Origin: Desulfobacterales bacterium
Lineage (GTDB): Bacteria; Desulfobacterota; Desulfobacteria; Desulfobacterales; Desulfosalsimonadaceae
DNA length: 11,683 nt
Direction of reading: 5' to 3'
Assembly: GCA_029933295.1 (NCBI GenBank)
Contig: JAOZOL010000057.1
Span: forward strand, 1 to 11,683
Of this stretch, positions 1-4,904 are shown in pieces. A program made the translations under genes and the position numbers. The stretch's first letter is position 1. Each line of letters starts with the position of its first letter. Under the pieces are notes generated by a model, which saw only the letters and a list, made by a program, of their open reading frames with translations, made no database searches and was not told where the DNA came from.

Positions 1-64
1 CATGTGCGGTGATATGTGTGCATTAAAAACCCATGCGCGGGCGTTTGGGGAGGATGAGAAGTAA
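1..64 (+). CDS. C-terminal tail of a ThiC-family (radical SAM, pyrimidine/benzimidazole synthase type) protein, partial
   Basis: The reading frame is open from the window edge to the TAA at 62-64 and gives the residues MCGDMCALKTHARAFGEDEK. Position 1 is the last base of an incomplete codon. A Met-Cys-Gly-Asp-x-Cys-Ala stretch about 15 residues from the end resembles the C-terminal cluster-binding motif of ThiC (HMP-phosphate synthase, thiamine pathway) and its paralogue BzaF (5-hydroxybenzimidazole synthase). In that family three cysteines near the C-terminus bind the [4Fe-4S] cluster used with S-adenosylmethionine. The first cysteine of the triad would lie just outside the window. The stop is 8 nt before the next start, so the two genes are probably co-transcribed. 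Only about 20 residues are visible, so the family call rests on this motif alone and ThiC cannot be separated from BzaF. Confidence 0.5.
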   Translation, partial: MCGDMCALKTHARAFGEDEK

Positions 65-72
65 TATTCACA

Positions 73-1419
73 ATGACGGAAAGTCAGAACATAGAATACA
101 AAAAATCCTGGAGAGATGAATACCTCAAATGGATCTGCGGTTTTGCCAATGCCCAGGGCGGCAGTATTTATATTGGAAAAGATGATGACGGCAATGTGGT
201 TGGCATTAAGAATGCCAAAAAGCTCCTTGAAGACATACCCAATAAAGTACGGGACATCCTGGGAATCATTGTTGAGGTAAATTCGTACATACAAAATGAA
301 AAAGAATTTCTTGAAATCAAGGTGGATGCCTATCCAACGCCTGTCAGCTATAAAGGGCAGTACCACTTTCGCAGCGGCAGTACCAAGCAGGAATTGAAAG
401 GCGCGGCGCTTGACCGGTTTCTTCTGAACAAACAGGGACTCAATTGGGACGGTGTGCCGTTGCCGAATATCGATCCTGGTGATTTTGACAGTAACGCTTT
501 TAACCGCTTTCGCTCAATGGTGATGAAAAGCGGACGGATGGAAGAATCCGTAATGAAAGACACGAAAGAGAACATCATTGAGAACCTGATGCTCAAAGAG
601 GGAGAGTATATAAAACGCGCAGCAGCTTTATTGTTCCATAAAACGCCGGAACGTTTTGTGACAGGCGCTTATGTCAAAATTGGATTTTTTAGAACCGATG
701 CTGATTTGCTCTATCAGGATGAGATTCATGGAAATCTTTTTATGCAGGCGGAAAAGACGTTAGATTTACTGCTAACAAAATATTTGAAAGCGTATATCAG
801 TTATGAGGGGATTCAAAGGGTGGAGAAATATCTCTTCCCAAGAAATGCACTGCGAGAAGCACTCCTTAATGCGATTATCCACAAAGATTACAGCAGTGGT
901 GTTCCTATTCAAATCAGTGTTTATGAAGACAAAATCTATTTTTGGAATAATGGACGTCTCCCCGAGAACTGGACAGTTGAGCGATTGCTGGGAAAACACC
1001 CATCTCAGCCTTATAATCCATTGATTGCCAATGCCTTTTTTCGAACCGGTTTAATTGAAGCCTGGGGCCGCGGAATAGAAAAAATACTTAATGAGTGTAA
1101 ACAGCATAACACCCAGCCCCCAGTTTTCAATTATGAGCCATCCGGGCTTATGCTGTTGTTTAAGGGAATCATTCCCGATTCGCAGGATAAGTCCTCATCG
1201 GAATCCATCCAGAAAAGTTCACTGAAAAGTTCACTGAAAAGTTCACTGAAAATAGTACTGTTCATGCAAGAGGATAAAAATATAACTATCCCTGAAATTG
1301 CTAAAAAAATTGGAATTACAGAACGAGGAGTAAAAAAACAGATATCAAAAATGAAAGCGGATGGTAAGATCAAGCGCGTTGGCCCGGATAAAGGTGGTTA
1401 CTGGGAGGTGCTTAAATGA
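73..1419 (+). CDS. AlbA_2 (Schlafen-type) ATP-binding putative transcriptional regulator
   Basis: This 448-residue protein has the architecture often annotated as 'ATP-binding protein' or RecG-like regulator. Residues about 4-115 are an AlbA_2/Schlafen-like domain: the opening ESQNIEYK, then the FANAQGG and Gly-rich IYIGKDDDG segments typical of the family. Residues about 255-365 resemble a divergent GHKL ATPase fold (HATPase_c_4), with an N-box-like segment REALLNAIIHKDY (E262, N266, H270, D272) and a G-box-like GLIEAWGRGIEKI from G326. Residues about 394-448 look like a winged helix (ITIPEIAKKIGITERGVKKQI), suggesting DNA binding. A Ser-Ser-Leu-Lys repeat links the ATPase and winged helix. 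Family knowledge suggests a regulatory or defence-linked role, but the target is unknown. The ATG at 73 fits the conserved N-terminus; the purine-rich stretch just upstream is a weak, rather distant ribosome binding site. It follows the preceding gene by 8 nt. Confidence 0.85.
   Translation: MTESQNIEYKKSWRDEYLKWICGFANAQGGSIYIGKDDDGNVVGIKNAKKLLEDIPNKVRDILGIIVEVNSYIQNEKEFLEIKVDAYPTPVSYKGQYHFRSGSTKQELKGAALDRFLLNKQGLNWDGVPLPNIDPGDFDSNAFNRFRSMVMKSGRMEESVMKDTKENIIENLMLKEGEYIKRAAALLFHKTPERFVTGAYVKIGFFRTDADLLYQDEIHGNLFMQAEKTLDLLLTKYLKAYISYEGIQRVEKYLFPRNALREALLNAIIHKDYSSGVPIQISVYEDKIYFWNNGRLPENWTVERLLGKHPSQPYNPLIANAFFRTGLIEAWGRGIEKILNECKQHNTQPPVFNYEPSGLMLLFKGIIPDSQDKSSSESIQKSSLKSSLKSSLKIVLFMQEDKNITIPEIAKKIGITERGVKKQISKMKADGKIKRVGPDKGGYWEVLK
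1213..1251 (+). repeat. In-frame 12-bp tandem repeat (3.25 perfect copies) in the AlbA_2 gene
   Basis: The unit AAAAGTTCACTG occurs three times head to tail with no mismatch, followed by AAAA. It encodes K-S-S-L three times (residues 381-392) and then a Lys. Synonymous positions are also identical, which points to recent slippage rather than protein-level conservation. The repeat sits in the hinge between the ATPase-like and winged-helix domains. The unit is a multiple of three, so copy-number change would alter linker length without shifting frame. Confidence 0.9.
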
Positions 1420-1442
1420 GTAAAATCAGGTCAATTAAATAA
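1403..1442 (+). other. Strong ribosome binding site and ATGA-coupled 8-codon frame, possible remnant of a truncated operon partner
   Basis: GGGAGGTG at 1403-1410 is the best Shine-Dalgarno match on the left side of the window. It lies 5 nt before the ATG at 1416, which overlaps the regulator's TGA stop as ATGA, the classic layout for translational coupling. The frame reads MSKIRSIK and stops at TAA 1440-1442. Read through that stop, the same frame continues for 19 codons to a second stop at 1500-1502 and then enters the repeat element. This looks like the start of a lost gene. A real short peptide or chance cannot be excluded. Confidence 0.3.
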
Positions 1443-1507
1443 GAATCATTTTCAGCTGATATGGCCTCAGTTGAAAAAAATGGACAAGATGTAGAAAAAT
1501 AAGTTGA

Positions 1508-1537
1508 GAAAAGCAGGTACAGTGGCCTGCCCCTTTT
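1508..1537 (+). terminator. Weak candidate Rho-independent terminator after the AlbA_2 gene
   Basis: GCAGG (1513-1517) pairs with CCTGC (1526-1530) across an 8-nt loop. The flanking GAAAA and TTTTTC can extend the stem past a CCC bulge, and a T5 run follows. The core stem is only 5 bp, so this is a low-grade candidate. Confidence 0.25.
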
Positions 1538-1544
1538 TCAAAAT

Positions 1545-1638
1545 GAACCGCAGAATGTCGAACAGGGAATATCGAATTTCGAAGTTTTTTTATACTTTTG
1601 CGGTTCGAAATTCCTTGTTCGATATTCGACATTTTTTT
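1545..1638. repeat. Imperfect inverted-repeat element (about 90 bp) upstream of fumarase
   Basis: An outer arm AATGTCGAA (1554-1562) is complementary to TTCGACATT (1625-1633). An inner arm AATTTCGAA (1575-1583) is complementary to TTCGAAATT (1604-1612). The two 12-nt segments between them do not pair well but carry the same TCGAA/AACA-GGAAT words in shuffled order, as in elements built from repeated TTCGA-type units. A second pairing, GAACCGCA (1545-1552) with TGCGGTTC (1599-1606), offers an alternative fold. The right arm runs into seven T's (1632-1638), so the element may also terminate plus-strand transcription. I associate TCGAA-rich elements of this style with Desulfobacterales intergenic regions; that is recollection, not a search. 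Confidence 0.65.
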
Positions 1639-1664
1639 AAAAATGGCATTTTTTTTCTTAATTC

Positions 1665-1669
1665 AGGAG
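1665..1669 (+). promoter_or_regulatory. Ribosome binding site fixing the fumarase start
   Basis: AGGAG lies 8 nt before the ATG at 1678. The same frame stays open upstream to a TTG at 1504, but that stretch is the inverted-repeat element and has no comparable site. The ATG is therefore the start. Confidence 0.75.
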
Positions 1670-1677
1670 CATATACA

Positions 1678-3291
1678 ATGAAGTTTCAATATCAGTCCAT
1701 GTTTCCCCTGGGGGAGGATAAAACCAAATACCGCTGCTTGACACCGGATCATGTGCGGGTTGATTCATTTTGCGGACAGGATATCATCCGGGTGGATGCT
1801 GATGGCCTGACGCTGCTGTCTGAAAACGCCTTTACGGACGTTGCCCATCTTTACCGGACGTCCCATCTTGAACAGTTGGCAAAAATTCTCGAAGATGGCA
1901 AAAGCTCTGAAAATGATCGGTATGTGGCCTTGGAAATGTTGAAAAACGCAGTGATTTCAGCTGATTTTGTATTTCCCATGTGTCAGGACACCGGCACCGC
2001 GATTATCATGGGGAAAAAAGGCCAGCAGGTCTGGACCGGTTTTTCAGATGAAGAAGCCCTGAGCAAAGGGGTGTTTAATGCCTATACACAAAATAACCTG
2101 CGTTATTCGCAAATGGCACCGCTTTCCATGTATGAAGAAAAAAACACCGGATGCAACCTGCCGGCTCAGATTGAAGTTTATGCGGTTGAAGGCGCTTCCT
2201 ATAATTTTTTGTTTATTGCCAAAGGCGGCGGATCGGCCAACAAAACCTATTTATACCAGGAAACCAGGGCTGTGTTAAATCCAAAAACACTGATTTCTTT
2301 TTTAACGCAGAAGATGAAAACTCTGGGAACGGCCGCGTGTCCGCCGTATCACCTGGCTGTGGTGGTGGGCGGCACATCGGCGGAATTTAATTTAAAAACC
2401 GTTAAACTGGCATCCGCCGGATATCTGGACCATCTCCCATTGGCGGGAAATGAGTATGGCCATGCGATCAGGGACGTTGAGCTTGAAGCCGAACTGCTGA
2501 AAATTTCTCAAAAGCTCGGCATCGGCGCCCAGTTCGGCGGCAAGTATTTCTGCCATGATGTGCGGGTCATCCGTATGCCCCGCCATGGCGCGTCCTGCCC
2601 GATAGGGATTGGAGTAAGTTGCAGTGCGGATCGAAATATTTTAGGAAAAATAAATCGTAAAGGGATTTTTTTAGAGCAACTGGATCGTGATCCGGCACGG
2701 TTTCTGCCGGAGTCTGGAGATACGGATTCTGATGCGGTTAAGATTGATCTAAACCAGCCCATGGATGACATCCGGTCCGAACTGAGCAAATATCCGGTGG
2801 CAACGCGGCTATTGTTGAGCGGAAAGATCATTGTGGCGAGGGATATTGCCCACGCGAAAATTTCCGACCGTCTGCAAAAAGAGGGTGATCTGCCGCAATA
2901 TATGAAAGATCATATTGTTTATTATGCCGGTCCTGCCAAAACCCCGGACGGGTTTGCGTCCGGATCTTTCGGGCCGACAACTGCCGGCCGCATGGACCCC
3001 TATGTGGAAGAATTCCAGAAATCAGGAGGTTCCATGGTCATGCTGGCAAAGGGGAACCGGTCAAAGCAGGTGACGGAATCGTGCAAGAAATATGGCGGCT
3101 TTTATCTCGGATCCATAGGCGGTCCCGCGGCCCGGCTTGGCAAAGACTGTATTACAAACGTTGAGGTCCTGGAATTTCCGGAACTGGGGATGGAGGCCGT
3201 TTATATGATCACTGTTAAAAATTTTCCGGCTTTTATTATTGTTGATGATAAGGGGAATGATTTTTTTGACGGGCTTTTACCTGCTTCATAA
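1678..3291 (+). CDS. fumA: Fumarate hydratase, class I (two-domain, [4Fe-4S])
   Basis: Catalyses reversible hydration of fumarate to L-malate in the cytoplasm, in the TCA cycle or the methylmalonyl-CoA/succinate branch of an anaerobe. The 537-residue product matches the usual single-chain class I length (about 540-550). The N-terminal alpha domain (about 1-355) holds the expected cluster cysteines: C102 in the MCQDTGTA motif, C221 in TAACPPYH and C315 in GVSCSADR, with spacing that fits the E. coli FumA ligands. It also has the signature GGKYFCHDVRVIRMPRHGASC. The beta domain (about 360-537) carries RDIAHAK (from R388), GPTTAGRMD (from G432), KGNRS (from K458) and the conserved ending FPAFIIVDDKGNDFF. 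No domain is broken. A longer reading starting at TTG 1504 would add 58 residues of translated repeat and is rejected. The cluster makes class I enzymes oxygen-sensitive, which fits an anaerobic host. It appears to be a single transcription unit between repeat elements; no convincing promoter was seen. Confidence 0.95.
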   Translation: MKFQYQSMFPLGEDKTKYRCLTPDHVRVDSFCGQDIIRVDADGLTLLSENAFTDVAHLYRTSHLEQLAKILEDGKSSENDRYVALEMLKNAVISADFVFPMCQDTGTAIIMGKKGQQVWTGFSDEEALSKGVFNAYTQNNLRYSQMAPLSMYEEKNTGCNLPAQIEVYAVEGASYNFLFIAKGGGSANKTYLYQETRAVLNPKTLISFLTQKMKTLGTAACPPYHLAVVVGGTSAEFNLKTVKLASAGYLDHLPLAGNEYGHAIRDVELEAELLKISQKLGIGAQFGGKYFCHDVRVIRMPRHGASCPIGIGVSCSADRNILGKINRKGIFLEQLDRDPARFLPESGDTDSDAVKIDLNQPMDDIRSELSKYPVATRLLLSGKIIVARDIAHAKISDRLQKEGDLPQYMKDHIVYYAGPAKTPDGFASGSFGPTTAGRMDPYVEEFQKSGGSMVMLAKGNRSKQVTESCKKYGGFYLGSIGGPAARLGKDCITNVEVLEFPELGMEAVYMITVKNFPAFIIVDDKGNDFFDGLLPAS

Positions 3292-3304
3292 AAAACTCAA
3301 TTTC

Positions 3305-3380
3305 TTCGTTGCGCTACACCCCTCATCACTGCGGAGTAAAAAGACTACGTCTCATTCTTCGGGGTTTGCGACGCCTTGCC
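3305..3380. repeat. Degenerate palindromic element downstream of fumarase
   Basis: ACCCC (3318-3322) pairs with GGGGT (3361-3365). Outside these, GCG-rich flanks (3311-3317 and 3366-3375) are partly complementary. Inside, GGAGTA and TACGTC face each other around an AAAAGAC centre, and TCAT recurs next to each arm. The result is an imperfect cruciform of about 70 bp. It looks like a decayed copy of a dispersed repeat. It might act as a weak terminator for the fumarase gene, but no T-run follows. Confidence 0.4.
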
Positions 3381-3444
3381 AAATTATAAGATTGGTGAGC
3401 TTTTTATTTTGCCGGTAGAGGCAAAAATGAAAAGGTTTGGATGT

Positions 3445-3450
3445 TATAAT
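3445..3450 (+). promoter_or_regulatory. Consensus -10 hexamer upstream of the yihY-tamA-tamB cluster
   Basis: A perfect TATAAT lies about 120 bp before the YihY start. No good -35 hexamer is present 16-18 bp upstream; the nearest TTG-type word, TTGCCG at 3409-3414, is too far. It could be the -10 of a promoter driving the envelope cluster, or chance in AT-rich DNA. Confidence 0.3.
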
Positions 3451-3451
3451 T

Positions 3452-3536
3452 GATCTAAAGTTGACGACTGCGCTGAAAGCGCCATCATTTTTTGATTCAA
3501 AAGACAATGCCGAAGGCGTCCCATTAACTTTAGTCA
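3452..3536. repeat. MITE-like inverted-repeat element (about 85 bp) upstream of the YihY gene
   Basis: Terminal arms TGATCTAAAGTT (3451-3462 region) and AACTTTAGTCA (3526-3536) are complementary over 11 bp with a one-base bulge. The core CTAAAGTT/AACTTTAG is perfect. Inside lie a small hairpin GCGC-TGAAA-GCGC (3470-3482) and a CGCC/GGCG pair. Short terminal inverted repeats, small size and no coding content fit a non-autonomous mobile or dispersed repeat. No clear target-site duplication is visible. It lies directly after the TATAAT hexamer, so it would be in the cluster's 5' leader. Confidence 0.5.
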
Positions 3537-3566
3537 CTTCAAACTTCTTTTTAACGGGGAGGTACG

Positions 3567-4904
3567 ATGAACGGGATTATCGCATATGTCAGAAAGCTTT
3601 CCGATTTTTTAAGAAATGAAATTTGGCATGACCCCAAGGATGCCGGCCGTTTATACTTTTTTTACTATCAGACCGTGCGTGTTATATTGATGACGGTTTA
3701 CGGTTTAAAGAACCGTTTAATCCTTCTACGTGCCTCAGCCCTTTCATATACCACGCTTCTTGCCATTATTCCGATTTTTGCCATTGCATTTTCCATGTTA
3801 AAAGGACTGGGATTTCACACCCGCTCCGAAAATTTGATTAATTACCTGACCGCCGGCCAGGAGGAGCTGACAAATCGAATCATCCTGTATATTTCCAACA
3901 CGAATTTTAAGGCCCTGGGCGCGTTTGGCACGGCCCTGTTAATCTATGCCTCCGTGATGATGCTCTCCAATGTGGAGCGAACGTTCAATGAGCTCTGGGG
4001 GGTATCCCGCCAAAGGACTGTTGCCCGGAAAATTTCAAATTATATCAGTTTTTTATTTATCGGCCCGTTTCTGATGATTTTAGCAACAGCCATGATCGCA
4101 TCTTTTTCCTCAAATACGATTATTGCTGAATTGACGGATTATCAGGTATTTAAACAGTTTTTCATACTTTTTTATAAGATTATTCCCCACGCAACCCTCT
4201 GGATTGCTTTTACCGCCATGTATTATCTCATGCCGAACACGCGGGTAAAATTTCTCCCGGCACTGGTTGCGGGGATTTTATGCGGAAGTACGTGGGAGGC
4301 GGCATTTCGCGTATATACTGAATTTAACATTGGGGTGGCAAGGTATAATACGATTTACGGCACCTTTGCAGTGCTCCCGGTTTTTTTCATCTGGTTGTAT
4401 ATCAGCTGGATCATTGTATTGATTGGTGCCCAGTTATCATATGCCATTCAGAATGTCCGGTCATATCAACAGGAATTTAATTATTATCATGTCGGGTATG
4501 ATCAAAAGGAAAAGATGGCATTACATATTATGTTAAAAATTGCCGAAACGTTTCATAACGGATTGTCTTCCCTGGGCATTGAGGCGTTGTCAGGTGCGCT
4601 TTCAATTCCGATTCGCCTTGTGAGAGAAATTACGGGAAAGTTAATTGAAAGCGGGTTGCTCAAAGAGGTGTTCGGCGAAGAGATTACGTTTCAGCCTGCA
4701 AAGAATTTAGAACTCATCAGTGTTCTGGATGTGTTTTATGCAATGCGCCATGAAGCTGACATAACGTGGCATGTTTCAAATGATGAAAAAAATGAACGGC
4801 TTGACATCTTGATAAGAAATAGAAAAAAAGCGGAAGCCGAACAACTGGCAAAGGTATCCATGCTGGATTTACTTGAAGGGAGCAAAGTGATTGCCACGGG
4901 TTGA
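3567..4904 (+). CDS. YihY/BrkB (UPF0761-type) family inner-membrane protein with C-terminal winged-helix-like domain
   Basis: A 445-residue polytopic protein. Six hydrophobic segments lie at about 53-77, 117-135, 158-180, 197-222, 228-247 and 264-295. Family hallmarks are RASALSYTTLLAIIPI after the N-terminal amphipathic region, the ERTFNELWGV segment after helix 2, and YNTIYGTFAVLPVFFIWLYI in the last helix. The core matches the roughly 290-residue E. coli YihY/YhjD. The remaining 150 residues are a soluble tail: residues about 337-368 (IEALSGALSIPIRLVREIT...ESGLL) read like an Rrf2-style winged helix, and 405-430 is a charged helix. The family's biochemical role is unsettled; older ribonuclease (Rbn) labels are regarded as wrong. 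A YhjD variant is known to bypass lipid A export defects in E. coli, suggesting lipid handling. GGGGAGG at 3556-3562 lies 4 nt before the ATG. The 3' end overlaps the Omp85 gene, and TamB follows, placing it in an envelope-assembly operon. Confidence 0.88.
   Translation: MNGIIAYVRKLSDFLRNEIWHDPKDAGRLYFFYYQTVRVILMTVYGLKNRLILLRASALSYTTLLAIIPIFAIAFSMLKGLGFHTRSENLINYLTAGQEELTNRIILYISNTNFKALGAFGTALLIYASVMMLSNVERTFNELWGVSRQRTVARKISNYISFLFIGPFLMILATAMIASFSSNTIIAELTDYQVFKQFFILFYKIIPHATLWIAFTAMYYLMPNTRVKFLPALVAGILCGSTWEAAFRVYTEFNIGVARYNTIYGTFAVLPVFFIWLYISWIIVLIGAQLSYAIQNVRSYQQEFNYYHVGYDQKEKMALHIMLKIAETFHNGLSSLGIEALSGALSIPIRLVREITGKLIESGLLKEVFGEEITFQPAKNLELISVLDVFYAMRHEADITWHVSNDEKNERLDILIRNRKKAEAEQLAKVSMLDLLEGSKVIATG
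4878..4882 (+). promoter_or_regulatory. Ribosome binding site supporting a TTG start for the TamA-like gene
   Basis: GGGAG lies 8 nt before TTG 4891, inside the YihY coding sequence. The in-frame ATG at 4906 has only a poor GGGTTG-type match close upstream. This favours TTG 4891, giving a 14-nt overlap with the YihY gene; ATG 4906 remains possible. Confidence 0.5.

Noticed and set aside
1213..1251. Phase-variable on/off switch
   Set aside because: The repeat unit is 12 bp, so slippage cannot shift the frame; only linker length would change.
73..1419. RecG helicase
   Set aside because: Resemblance is limited to the AlbA_2/HATPase_c_4 proteins often mislabelled 'RecG'. No Walker A or helicase motifs are present.
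1545..1638. CRISPR or IS-element end
   Set aside because: There is only one element, with no regularly spaced direct repeats and no transposase or clear target duplication.
2508..2831. 107-codon minus-strand open frame inside fumarase
   Set aside because: It is antisense to the conserved cluster-binding region of fumarase; codon constraint explains it.
3437..3619. 60-codon plus-strand open frame before the YihY gene (and the overlapping 61-codon minus-strand frame 3352-3537)
   Set aside because: Both run through the inverted-repeat elements, and the plus frame overlaps the YihY start in another frame. There is no ribosome binding site or domain.
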